64,000 nt of DNA, from contig JADJTD010000001.1 of the NCBI GenBank assembly GCA_016711345.1, positions 2,232,001 to 2,296,000 of the forward strand. The letters run 5' to 3'. This DNA is from Chloracidobacterium sp. (GTDB taxonomy: Bacteria > Acidobacteriota > Blastocatellia > Pyrinomonadales > Pyrinomonadaceae). The notes beneath the pieces were generated by a model. That model was not told where the DNA came from, did no database searches, and saw nothing but the letters and a program-made list of their open reading frames with translations. The position numbers and the translations under genes were made by a program. Of the stretch, positions 1 to 7,515 are shown one piece after another; the first letter of the stretch is position 1; each line of letters opens with the position of its first letter.

Positions 1-2
1 GA

Positions 3-1436
3 AGTAAATACCGGTTTGTTCAATCAACGCCGGCACTGCCGGGAAACTTTGCGTACGGCAAATATGTGCCAAGAACGATGCGCATCGCCGATCAGGAATT
101 GCAGTTTTTTGCAAAGCCGGGAAGCGACGCACTTATTTCGACCTACGGCGAAACGCTGGGTAAGGCGCTCGACTACTACACCAAGCGTTTTGGCGAACCG
201 GCCAGCGGCAAGCGGTTGACGGTTGTCCAGATCGATGATGACAGCCTCGATTTTTATTCGTCGCGCGGCATGCTCTTTGTCGCACAGCGTCCGTTTGAAG
301 AGGGCCGTGATGTCACGAAAGATCGTTTGGAACGCGAGGCGGCGTATCAATGGTGGGGTTTGACCGTCGGGCTGAAATCATTTGACGATGCATGGCTCTC
401 GCAGGGGTTAGCTGAATATAGTGCATTTAGCTTGCGTGAAAGCCAGCTTGACGGGGCAAAGCTTGATGCGATCCGCCGCGAACTGCTCGAAAAATCACTT
501 ACATTCGAGCAAACTGCATCGCTTTTGCGTGCGCCGGCAAGTCTTGACGATCAAAGCATCGGCTACCAGTACATCATGTATGCAAAAGGGGCGTTTGTTT
601 ACAAGCTTCTTCGCGACACGCTTGGTGCTGATAAATTCGATCAGTTGTTGAAGACCTATTTGCAGGAGTTTCGCGGTAAGAGCGCGTCGATCGACGATTT
701 TGAAAAGCTCAGCTCACGAATTGCCGGAAACAATATGCGATATTTCTTTGCCCGTTGGGTCGAGAGCACGGGCGTGCCTGAGTTTACGAGCGATTATCTT
801 ATCCTGCGCACACGCGGCGGCAAATTCGTCGCTCGCGGCACCGTTAAGCAGAATTACGACAATCTCCGGCTGCCCGTTGACGTCCGACTCAAGTCCGAAG
901 GCGATGAAGGCTTAAAGACGGTCACGCTCGATATGGAAGACGCGAGCGCCGACTTTAATATCGAATCTACGGGCAAACCGCTCGCAGTCGTTATAGATCC
1001 GAGCTATAAACTTCTTCGTATCTCGCCCGATCTGCGGGTTTCGTCGATCGCCCGCCGTGGCATCGAACAATTTAAGGAGGGCAATTACGTCGAAGCACAG
1101 ACGCAGTTCGAAGCCGCTCTGAAACTAGACCGCTCAAATTCGTGGATTTACTATCACCTCGGCCTATTGTTTCTCGAACAACGCAACTTCGACCTTGCGA
1201 TCGATAATTTCAAGGCCGCACTCAGCGGCAACCTCAATCCTGCATGGCTTTCCGTCTGGTCCAACATCAAAATGGGCAACGCCTACGACGCCAAAGGCGA
1301 CCGCACCAGAGCCACCGCCGCCTACAAACGCGCAGAAACACTCGGCGATAATTACGACAACGCCCAAGATTCCGTGAAAAAGTACATGGCCGCGCCCTAC
1401 GACCCCAAGGAAAAACAAACCACGGCGGTAAACTAA
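3..1436 (+). CDS. M1-peptidase-like protein with degenerate active site and C-terminal TPRs (5' partial)
   Basis: The frame is open from the left edge of the window, so the N-terminus is missing. The visible part resembles the catalytic and C-terminal region of M1 metallopeptidases: a YQWWG segment followed by WLSQGLAEY, then a helical region (YAKGAFVYKLLRDTLG). The zinc signature is lost. Where the family has HExxH the sequence reads REAAY (codons at 333-347), and the third ligand, normally E in WLxEG, is Q. A C-terminal part from about base 1045 has two or three TPR-like repeats (GNYVEAQTQFEAALKLD, RNFDLAIDNFKAAL, GDRTRATAAYKRA). It is therefore probably a non-catalytic scaffold or binding protein. 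The intact M1 enzyme at 22438 makes a useful contrast. The family assignment is fairly sure; the role is not known. Confidence 0.8.
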   Translation, partial: SKYRFVQSTPALPGNFAYGKYVPRTMRIADQELQFFAKPGSDALISTYGETLGKALDYYTKRFGEPASGKRLTVVQIDDDSLDFYSSRGMLFVAQRPFEEGRDVTKDRLEREAAYQWWGLTVGLKSFDDAWLSQGLAEYSAFSLRESQLDGAKLDAIRRELLEKSLTFEQTASLLRAPASLDDQSIGYQYIMYAKGAFVYKLLRDTLGADKFDQLLKTYLQEFRGKSASIDDFEKLSSRIAGNNMRYFFARWVESTGVPEFTSDYLILRTRGGKFVARGTVKQNYDNLRLPVDVRLKSEGDEGLKTVTLDMEDASADFNIESTGKPLAVVIDPSYKLLRISPDLRVSSIARRGIEQFKEGNYVEAQTQFEAALKLDRSNSWIYYHLGLLFLEQRNFDLAIDNFKAALSGNLNPAWLSVWSNIKMGNAYDAKGDRTRATAAYKRAETLGDNYDNAQDSVKKYMAAPYDPKEKQTTAVN

Positions 1437-1460
1437 GCCGCCAACGCCGTAAAGACCTAT

Positions 1461-1537
1461 TGCAGAAGCCCGCACGAAGTAAGGGCTTAACACTCAACGC
1501 CGAATGTTAAGCCCTCGCTCATGCGCAGGCCTCTGCA
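1461..1537. repeat. Dispersed palindromic element, copy A
   Basis: This imperfect inverted repeat begins TGCAGAAGCCCGCACGAAG and ends with CGCAGGCCTCTGCA. It starts 24 bases after the stop of the preceding gene. The same element recurs at 10661, 27267, 49443 and 53120. The inner part (TAAGGGCTTAACA against TGTTAAGCCC) also pairs, so the RNA would form one long hairpin. Confidence 0.8.
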
Positions 1538-1541
1538 AAAA

Positions 1542-1585
1542 AACGTCGTTGATAATATCGAAGTTGGTGTATCATCAACGACGTT
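1542..1585. repeat. 12-bp perfect inverted repeat with 20-nt loop
   Basis: AACGTCGTTGAT at 1542-1553 is the exact reverse complement of 1574-1585. It lies just after palindromic copy A and upstream of the small gene at 1656. Part of its right side (1564-1582, TTGGTGTATCATCAACGAC) recurs with one mismatch at 6199-6217 upstream of another orphan gene. It could be a hairpin, an operator or the remains of a small mobile repeat. Confidence 0.6.
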
Positions 1586-1655
1586 GGCAAATTCGCCGCC
1601 TAGCTGAAAGCCTGCCGCGTCCAACACGCCCGAGGCGCCACATAGTAAGTAGTTT

Positions 1656-2252
1656 ATGAAAGTATTGATAGCAACCACCCTCCTATCGCTAATTCTTTCT
1701 ATTCCGGCCTTTTCTCAGAAGATCGAGGACGGCTGGAAAGGACTGCTTCCTTTCAAATCGACAAGGGCGGATTTCGAAAAAATCTTTGGAAAGGGGACGC
1801 GTGACGAACTGGGAGAATTCGAGATGGTACTTCCCCAGCGATACGTGTACCGAACCGACGAAACGCTCATTCGGGTTACCTATTCTGAAAAACAATGTGA
1901 TGCCCGAGACGTTTTTTATCGGATGAACGTTCCCGATGGAACAGTTCTTCGATACAGCGTTTCGTTCAAACACCCAAAACCTCTTTCAGGTTTCACGTTT
2001 GATTCAGATCGGCTTGTTCGCTGTCCAAACGCAGGCACGTACTATTGCTATTATCAAACTCCCGAGAAGACAGATGTGTTTCCGCCCTCAAAGGCAAAGG
2101 CAGAAAATGTGTTTCCCAATGAAACTGCCATGCGTTACGGCATTTGGTTCGAAGGAGAAATAATTACAAACCGTGATTTCGTAAGGGCTCTTTATTATGT
2201 AATGCCCTGGGGCGAAAGAGAAAGGCATCCATGCAAACTGCAAAATCATTAA
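1656..2252 (+). CDS. Secreted hypothetical protein
   Basis: This 198-residue protein has a clear signal peptide (MKVLIATTLLSLILSIPAFS, cleavage near AFS-QK). The mature part contains several cysteines (QCDARD, RCPNAGTYYCYY, HPCKLQNH) that could form disulfides, which suits a periplasmic or outer-surface location. I do not recognise a family. It starts at the ATG at 1656, immediately preceded by TAAGTAGTTT, and no strong Shine-Dalgarno sequence is visible. It stands alone between repeat-rich spacers, so it may be an accessory gene. Confidence 0.6.
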   Translation: MKVLIATTLLSLILSIPAFSQKIEDGWKGLLPFKSTRADFEKIFGKGTRDELGEFEMVLPQRYVYRTDETLIRVTYSEKQCDARDVFYRMNVPDGTVLRYSVSFKHPKPLSGFTFDSDRLVRCPNAGTYYCYYQTPEKTDVFPPSKAKAENVFPNETAMRYGIWFEGEIITNRDFVRALYYVMPWGERERHPCKLQNH

Positions 2253-2480
2253 GCAACTCGGTCGAGATCCATCAACGCCATTCTTTGACGACATTTCCTT
2301 TTCGATACGGGCGGAAACGCGAGTGTTAACGAGCGTGCACTTGGCGACGAGACTTCTCGGCCGAACGCACGCTCCTTTGCAGTCGCGTTTCTGCCTATAG
2401 TTCGATACGTGTCGTCGGGATAGGCCATTACGGCGGTGCCGATCGATCCCGGATGCAGAAGCCCGCAAAAGAATTGCGTT

Positions 2481-2542
2481 CAGAGTTACGCCTTTAGGCG
2501 TGAGGTTTTAGATCGAGCATCACGCCTAAAGGCGTAACTCTG
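2481..2542. repeat. Perfect 23-bp inverted repeat with nested palindrome
   Basis: Bases 2481-2503 and 2520-2542 are exact reverse complements separated by 16 bases. Each arm itself contains the small palindrome ACGCCTTTAGGCGT, so several alternative foldings are possible. It has the look of a mobile intergenic palindrome. It sits inside what may be a broken copy of the AGAAGCCCGC element, whose left part ends near 2466 and whose possible right part is near 2555-2570. Confidence 0.75.
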
Positions 2543-2703
2543 AAAGCGCATGCCGAGGCCTTTCTGTGGTCAACGGTGGTCGCTAAATCGGCTGTTTTGC
2601 GGGCGAGGCGGCGAATATGGCGGAGCTAACCGGTGGTCGACTAGTGGAAATCGCAAAAAACGACGTTTTTAAACCTGAAATTGTCGTGAATATGAAATTT
2701 CTC

Positions 2704-2766
2704 CGATGGCCTTTTGGGGGGTCAGCGATGGCTTTTTGAGGGTCTGCGATGGCTTTTTGGGGTACA
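2704..2766 (+). repeat. GATGGCTTTTTG tandem repeat, copy 1
   Basis: Three consecutive units of 20-22 bp begin at 2704, 2726 and 2747, each starting CGATGGC(C/T)TTTT and followed by a G-rich tail. Bases 2724-2760 are identical over 37 nt to the reverse complement of 22142-22178, so this is a dispersed family present in both orientations. Confidence 0.8.
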
Positions 2767-2991
2767 GAAACGGCGCATTTCCGGCCGTTTATCGGTAAGT
2801 CGTTGCAGATCATATATTTAGCTTGGAATTACGCCAGTTTTGACGTGAGTTGATGCTTCTTGTCGTCGATTCACACCGTCGTCGATGACATCCGGCATTA
2901 TTATCGTTATTTACATCAGTTCACAGGTCCATTCTCACGATTCTGCCATCCGATCTCTGACAACGGACAAACTGACAATTGCATTTAGTTG

Positions 2992-3020
2992 TTTACTAAG
3001 TCCTTCGTTTTGTTTATACT
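2992..3020 (+). promoter_or_regulatory. Sigma70-type promoter for the RNase E/G gene
   Basis: TTTACT at 2992-2997 and TATACT at 3015-3020 are separated by exactly 17 bases. No other gene follows before the ribonuclease start at 3398, which implies a transcript leader of about 370 nt. Confidence 0.55.
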
Positions 3021-3026
3021 GACCGA

Positions 3027-3397
3027 GGTTTGCCACGTTTGCGGTTTGTTATCGCGATGGAGAGAGCAGACGTTCAGAAGATTTTTGCAAAAGACTGAGG
3101 TCTTTAAGTTTAGCGAGTTCTAAGGGTCTGAGGCACGATCTCGTAACATGAGATTTGGTGCTCCCCGTTAGGTGAAAGGCAGCGTTGCTTTTCTAAACCG
3201 AGATTCCTGCGTGAAAAAATTTCAATACTTGTCCATTTTGGGGCTTTGCTTCCAAAACCAAGCTATAAAACCACAACGCGCGCGTTTCCCTCGCTCGATC
3301 TAAACCCTTAGTCTGCAACAATTCCACATCTGAACACACTCTCCGTCTTCAAACGAATGGGCAATTTATATACCCAATTTGAGGAAACAATTTTTGT
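3027..3397 (+). promoter_or_regulatory. Long untranslated leader of the RNase E/G gene
   Basis: This non-coding stretch runs from the predicted transcription start to the ATG. Small hairpins can be drawn, for example AAAGAC-tgag-GTCTTT (3090-3105) and ATCTC/GAGAT (3138-3154). RNase E mRNAs in other bacteria have long 5' leaders through which the enzyme controls its own message; a similar role here is inference. I looked for SRP, RNase P, tmRNA and 6S signatures and did not find a convincing one. The leader ends with TTGAGGAAAC, a plausible ribosome-binding site. Confidence 0.4.
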
Positions 3398-5995
3398 ATG
3401 TCAAAAGAAATGATCGTTAGCGTCAATGGACGCGAAAAGAAGATCGCCATTCTCGATAATGGCAAGGTCACTGAATTTTATATCGAACGCGGCGAGGAAA
3501 ATGCAGGCGTCGTAGGCAATGTTTATAAGGGCCGCGTGATGCGTGTGCTGCCCGGGATGCAGTCGGCCTTTGTCGATATCGGGCTCGAGCGCGATGCGTT
3601 TTTGTATGTGACCGACTTCTTTGATGAAGAAGAAGAGATCGAGCGAATTATCATCGAAAAGGGCAAAAAATCCACGCCCGAAGAGGCTAAACGCGAGGCA
3701 AATGAACAGATCGATCGCTCCCGCATTGAACGTGAAAAGCAGATGGAATCGGTTCAGGAGCTTGCTGAGCCTCTGGTCGCAACTGCTGATCCGATCGAGG
3801 ATTCACCTGCCGATGAACCAGCACAGATCAATGAACCGCAGCCCGAAGCAATGCCCGACTCACGGCCTGAAAAAGGTAAACGCAGTCGCGGCCGAGGCAA
3901 AAAAGATCGCGAACAATCGGTTGAACCTGACGCTCAGTCCGCTCCGATCTTCGAGATCGAGTTTGATAATTCCGGCTTCGAACGCATCAGCGATAGCGAT
4001 GACAGTGATACAGGCGATCTGTTCAAGGACGCATATGTTCAGGAAGCCATAATTGATCGCGTTCGCGCGGTCGAATTTGATATGGAAACTACCGCCGCTG
4101 CTGAGGTCGGATCGCTTCTCGCCGAAGTCGGTAGTGATGCCGGCGGCTTCGAACGCATCGCCGATGAGGACGAAGAAACGCCCGCTCCCGCAAAAGGCCG
4201 TGCAAAATCCAAAGCAAAAGCTCCTGATAAAGAAACTGCTCCTGCAAAACCCAAAAAACCTGCTAAAAAAGCTGCTTCAAAAGGGAAGTTTGCAAAGCCC
4301 AAGGCCAAAAAATCAACTAAAGACGATGCCGAGGCCAGCCATAAAGAATCAGATGGTAAAGCCGAAATGGCAGTTCGCCGGGGTGGACGAGGTCGCAGAA
4401 AGCCCAAGGCTAACGGCGAGGAAACTCTCGACGAAACATCAGAAAGTGTTGAGATTATTGAGGTTGAAGCTTCTGAGCCAGAACCTCAGGTGATCGAAGA
4501 GGTCCGCAACGAGCGTCCGGATGACCGTCCCGAGGATCGCCCTGAGGAAGCTCCGCAGGATCGCGAACAATCGGATGATCGTCCGCGCGGCCGTGATAAT
4601 AATCGCGACCGTGGTCGGCGCGGTGGCAGAGGCCGCAACGATAGACCGATTGGTGATAGACCTAATAACGAGCGTCCAAGTGGAGATCGTCCGGCCGATG
4701 ATCGTCCGAATCGCGATCGTCAATCAAGCAGCGGCAAACGTTTTGATCGCAACGACCGTGGCAATCGCGGTCCGCAGCCGACGATATCGGATCTTCTAAA
4801 AGAAGGCCAGGAAATTCTCGTTCAGATCGCTAAAGAGCCTATCGCAAAGAAAGGCGCTCGTATCACTTCGCACATCGCTTTGCCGGGACGCTACTTGGTA
4901 TATATGCCGACGATCGAGCATCTCGGCGTGTCGCGAAAGATCGAATCTTCGAATGAACGAAGCCGTCTCAGGACGTTTATTCAACGTATTCGTCAGGATG
5001 CCGAGATCCCGTCTGGCGGCTTTATCGTTCGCACAGCAGGCATCGGAGTTTCCGAGGAAGATCTAAGAAACGACGCAAAATACCTGGCTCGAATGTGGGC
5101 CGACTCAAAGAAAAACTCCGAAAAGAAAAAGTCGCCGGCTATCGTTCACCAGGACCTCGATCTTGTTCAGAGAATATTGCGCGATCAACTTGCAGGCGAT
5201 TTCACGGCCATTCGCATCGACAACGATGAGGAATATCAACGCACGGTTGAATTTATCAATCTCATCCAGCCGCGAATGGTCAATCGCGTCAAGCTTTATA
5301 CCCGTGACGAGCCGATCCTCGAGTATTACGGCGTCCAGGAAGAGATCGACAAAGCTCTCAAGCCCCGCGTCTGGCTCAAGTCTGGCGGCTATCTCGTCAT
5401 CAATCAGACCGAAGCTCTCGTTTCGATCGACGTCAACACCGGCAAATTTGTCGGCAAAGGCAATCAGCGTCTCGAAGACACCATCACGCGAACCAACATG
5501 GAAGCAGTTGATGAGATCGCGCGGCAGATCCGCCTTCGCGACCTCGGCGGCATCATCGTGCTCGACCTGATCGACATGGACGACCGTCGCAACCGGAACA
5601 AAGTTTCTCAGGCGCTGCAGGAAGCTCTCGCGAGCGACAGATCGCCCAACAAGGTTCTCTCGTTCAACGATTTCGGCCTGATAATAATGACCCGCAAACG
5701 CGTCAAACAGTCGCTGGAGCGTGTCATGTGTGCCCCGTGCGAATATTGCGAAGGCGCCGGCTGGGTCAAATCGCCGACTACAACGGCTTATGAAATACTC
5801 GCCGAGGCCCGCCGCCTTTCGAAGCATCTTGACGATGTTCGGCACACGACGCTGCGTGTTCACCCGGATGTTGCCAAGGCCTTGCGCAACGACGAACGCG
5901 AGGTGCTCGAGGAGATCGAAGCCTATCTCGGCCACATCGACATCGCCTCGGACAAATCCGTCCATCAGGCACAGTTCGATTTTGCGTTTGTCTAA
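3398..5995 (+). CDS. Ribonuclease E/G family endoribonuclease with large internal insertion
   Basis: This 865-residue protein cleaves single-stranded RNA in rRNA maturation and mRNA decay. Residues 1-78 hold the start of the S1 domain (RVLPGMQSAFVDIGLERDAFLYV). The catalytic core resumes near residue 460 (TISDLLKEGQEILVQIAKEP), followed by the sensor part (RYLVYMPTIEHLGVSRKI). The DNase I-like domain carries metal ligands D678 (SIDVNTGKF) and D723 (IIVLDLIDMD). The zinc-link cysteines are C778 and C781 (CAPC). Between residues 80 and 458 lies a low-complexity insertion: an acidic part, a Lys/Ala/Pro-rich part (KKPAKKAASKGK), then an Arg/Asp-rich part (ERPDDRPEDRPEE, RGRRGGRGRN). Such arginine-rich stretches in RNase E bind RNA and partner proteins. 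The insertion splits the S1 domain rather than extending the C-terminus as in E. coli. The gene has its own promoter and long leader. Confidence 0.93.
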   Translation: MSKEMIVSVNGREKKIAILDNGKVTEFYIERGEENAGVVGNVYKGRVMRVLPGMQSAFVDIGLERDAFLYVTDFFDEEEEIERIIIEKGKKSTPEEAKREANEQIDRSRIEREKQMESVQELAEPLVATADPIEDSPADEPAQINEPQPEAMPDSRPEKGKRSRGRGKKDREQSVEPDAQSAPIFEIEFDNSGFERISDSDDSDTGDLFKDAYVQEAIIDRVRAVEFDMETTAAAEVGSLLAEVGSDAGGFERIADEDEETPAPAKGRAKSKAKAPDKETAPAKPKKPAKKAASKGKFAKPKAKKSTKDDAEASHKESDGKAEMAVRRGGRGRRKPKANGEETLDETSESVEIIEVEASEPEPQVIEEVRNERPDDRPEDRPEEAPQDREQSDDRPRGRDNNRDRGRRGGRGRNDRPIGDRPNNERPSGDRPADDRPNRDRQSSSGKRFDRNDRGNRGPQPTISDLLKEGQEILVQIAKEPIAKKGARITSHIALPGRYLVYMPTIEHLGVSRKIESSNERSRLRTFIQRIRQDAEIPSGGFIVRTAGIGVSEEDLRNDAKYLARMWADSKKNSEKKKSPAIVHQDLDLVQRILRDQLAGDFTAIRIDNDEEYQRTVEFINLIQPRMVNRVKLYTRDEPILEYYGVQEEIDKALKPRVWLKSGGYLVINQTEALVSIDVNTGKFVGKGNQRLEDTITRTNMEAVDEIARQIRLRDLGGIIVLDLIDMDDRRNRNKVSQALQEALASDRSPNKVLSFNDFGLIIMTRKRVKQSLERVMCAPCEYCEGAGWVKSPTTTAYEILAEARRLSKHLDDVRHTTLRVHPDVAKALRNDEREVLEEIEAYLGHIDIASDKSVHQAQFDFAFV

Positions 5996-6020
5996 ACCGA
6001 GCAAAGCGTAAGGAATTTTT

Positions 6021-6053
6021 TAGCCGCGAATGTCATTGTGATATTCGCGGCTA
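6021..6053. terminator. 11-bp perfect hairpin downstream of the RNase E/G gene
   Basis: TAGCCGCGAAT at 6021-6031 pairs exactly with ATTCGCGGCTA at 6043-6053. The T run lies on the left side (6016-6021), so a classical terminator would read on the minus strand. On the plus strand it is at least a stable 3' end structure 26 bases after the stop codon. Confidence 0.5.
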
Positions 6054-6277
6054 TCTGCATTGCTACATCTTCTATCTGTGGCAGCTACAACGACCGTCTG
6101 CACCAGCTACATCTTTTCAACGCACCAAGTGAATTAGGTCGCTGTATCAGGTGAATCTTCTACACTCCGGCGTGAATCTTTTCGCCGACAGACCGAGATT
6201 GGTGTATTATCAACGACCATCGGTGTTAAACGATCGGTGTTAATAAGTAGTTTGGTGCTACGCGTGCGGTGGTTTTG

Positions 6278-6619
6278 ATGTCTAATCAGGGAACATTGCC
6301 AAAATTCATTGAGCGGCGTAGATCCCGCATCCTGATTTGTCTTGGCGCCGGCCTAGTTCTCAGTTATGCCAATGCGTCTTTCGTGGACAGTATGCCCGTA
6401 TTCTTGGTCCGCCTTTTGAATTTACCGGCCTTCCTCTGTTCATACTGTGTGTTCGCTATCGAGACCTTACCCGACGATGACGTGGCCTTATATGAAATGG
6501 CCCGGAATCTTCAGTGCTACTTCCTCGGTCTCTGGCTGAACGTCCCCTTCTATGATTTGCTGATATATTGTGCTTGGTGGCTATACGATAAATGGAGCGG
6601 TGGGCGAAGTCGGCTTTAG
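6278..6619 (+). CDS. Small membrane hypothetical protein
   Basis: This is a protein of 113 residues counted from the ATG at 6278; an in-frame GTG at 6269 is an alternative start. It has a basic N-terminus (ERRRSR), a hydrophobic segment (ILICLGAGLVLSYA) and further hydrophobic stretches (FLVRLLNLPAFLCSYCVF, GLWLNVPFYDLLIYCAWWLY), so two or three membrane helices are likely. I do not recognise a family. Like the gene at 1656, it has TTGGTGTATTATCAACGAC and TAAGTAGTTT in its upstream region. It may be an accessory orphan. Confidence 0.5.
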   Translation: MSNQGTLPKFIERRRSRILICLGAGLVLSYANASFVDSMPVFLVRLLNLPAFLCSYCVFAIETLPDDDVALYEMARNLQCYFLGLWLNVPFYDLLIYCAWWLYDKWSGGRSRL

Positions 6620-6633
6620 CTAATTCATAGCCT

Positions 6634-7452
6634 CTAGAGTTTTAGATCTTTTTTGGCGTCTTTGGGGTTTGCGGGTTTTGCAAAGATCGAGTCAGGGATC
6701 GGTTTGTTGAAATCGACGGACTCGTAGTTGATTCGCGAAGACTGTTTGCCATTTGTCCAGCGGTCAACGATGAATGGCGTCTTTATGCCGCCGATGTCCA
6801 GGAACTGCGCGTAGCGGTCTTCTTCTTTGACTTCTTCGCCGTCGGCGTTCGTGCGTTTGTAGAGTGCCTTTTGCGGCAGGCCGTCGTCGGCTGCGAATTC
6901 GAACTCAACCGTAAAGCCGTCTTTGTAAGTGAGTTTTACAACTTCGTTACGCTTGCCCAGCGTCGCAGCGCGTTTGCCGACATAAGTCAGTTCGCCATCG
7001 CCTTTCCAGTGGCCGTGCAGCAGATTGTCGAGACTCGTCCTAATACCCTGTTTGAAATTGGCGATCTGAGTTTCGTTCTGAATCTTTATTACGTCTAAGC
7101 TGTCGTCATACAACCAACCAGTACTGCCATTATTAACTTGAATTGATCGCGAACCGCCGCCCTTAAAATCAGTGCGCTCTTTGTCAGGAAAAACGATGAC
7201 ATCAGTAAAAGATTGATACGAAATAAGCGAGCCTTCCTTCATCAAGCTAAACTGCCCGCGTCCGATCTGCGTCTTGACTTGCAAATACTTTTCACCGCCG
7301 AGGCTTTGAACCGCTTTTTTAATAATCGACTCCGCTTTCTCTTTGGAATCACTTTTACTCGTGTCTGTCTGAGCGTAAGCGATCCACGAATAGGTAACTA
7401 CAAAGAAAGACAACGCAACCGCTTGAAAAGTATGTAAGAGAAATCGATTCAT
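6634..7452 (-). CDS. Exported LolA/LppX-like hypothetical protein
   Basis: From the ATG at 7452 the product has 272 residues with a signal peptide (MNRFLLHTFQAVALSFFVVTYSWIAYAQ). A helical stretch follows (EKAESIIKKAVQSLGGEKYLQ) and then a beta-rich region with DVIVFPDKERTDF, GSTGWLYDD and a closing segment on model variables (KTPFIVDRWTNGKQSSRINYESVDFNKPI). This pattern is typical of exported outer-membrane-lipoprotein-sorting-like proteins that are common in Acidobacteriota; a specific function is unknown. The start at 7452 sits directly behind a terminator hairpin that ends the clpA/C-like gene, so this gene is probably transcribed separately or by read-through. An upstream GTG at 7482 would place the hairpin inside the coding region and is less likely. 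Confidence 0.6.
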   Translation of the reverse strand: MNRFLLHTFQAVALSFFVVTYSWIAYAQTDTSKSDSKEKAESIIKKAVQSLGGEKYLQVKTQIGRGQFSLMKEGSLISYQSFTDVIVFPDKERTDFKGGGSRSIQVNNGSTGWLYDDSLDVIKIQNETQIANFKQGIRTSLDNLLHGHWKGDGELTYVGKRAATLGKRNEVVKLTYKDGFTVEFEFAADDGLPQKALYKRTNADGEEVKEEDRYAQFLDIGGIKTPFIVDRWTNGKQSSRINYESVDFNKPIPDSIFAKPANPKDAKKDLKL

Positions 7453-7455
7453 AAT

Positions 7456-7492
7456 AAAAAGGCTTCGATGAAATATTATCACCGAAGCCTTT
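7456..7492 (-). terminator. Rho-independent terminator after the clpA/C-like gene
   Basis: Read on the minus strand, AAAGGCTTCG pairs perfectly with CGAAGCCTTT across a 15-nt loop and runs into a T tract (TTTTT). It begins 23 bases after the stop codon at 7516. Confidence 0.75.
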
Positions 7493-7515
7493 GATGCAAT
7501 AAATTTAATAAAGGT

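Larger units (their letters stand above)
2253..3397. other. 1.1-kb non-coding, repeat-rich spacer
   Basis: No convincing gene is seen here. The left half (to about 2820) carries a fragment resembling the dispersed palindrome (TGCAGAAGCCCGC at 2454), a perfect 23-bp inverted repeat and a three-unit GATGGCTTTTTG repeat. The right half holds a good promoter and the long leader of the ribonuclease gene; these are listed separately. The 76-codon minus-strand frame over 2583-2813 is made partly of repeat (PQKAIADPQKAIADPPK) and is not accepted as a gene. Confidence 0.7.

Noticed and set aside
2583..2813. A 76-codon frame with QKAIADP repeats
   Set aside because: It consists largely of the dispersed GATGGCTTTTTG repeat, whose inverted copy at 22128 reads in an unrelated way; no ribosome-binding site is seen.
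3027..3397. 6S RNA, SRP RNA or tmRNA in the RNase E/G leader
   Set aside because: The segment GGTGCTCCCCGTTAGGTG recalls the SRP loop region, but the GGAAGGAAGCAGCC core is absent, and no tRNA-like end or closed 6S-type stem is visible.
5105..6004. A 299-codon minus-strand frame
   Set aside because: It is antisense to the RNase E/G catalytic domain and has no family resemblance.
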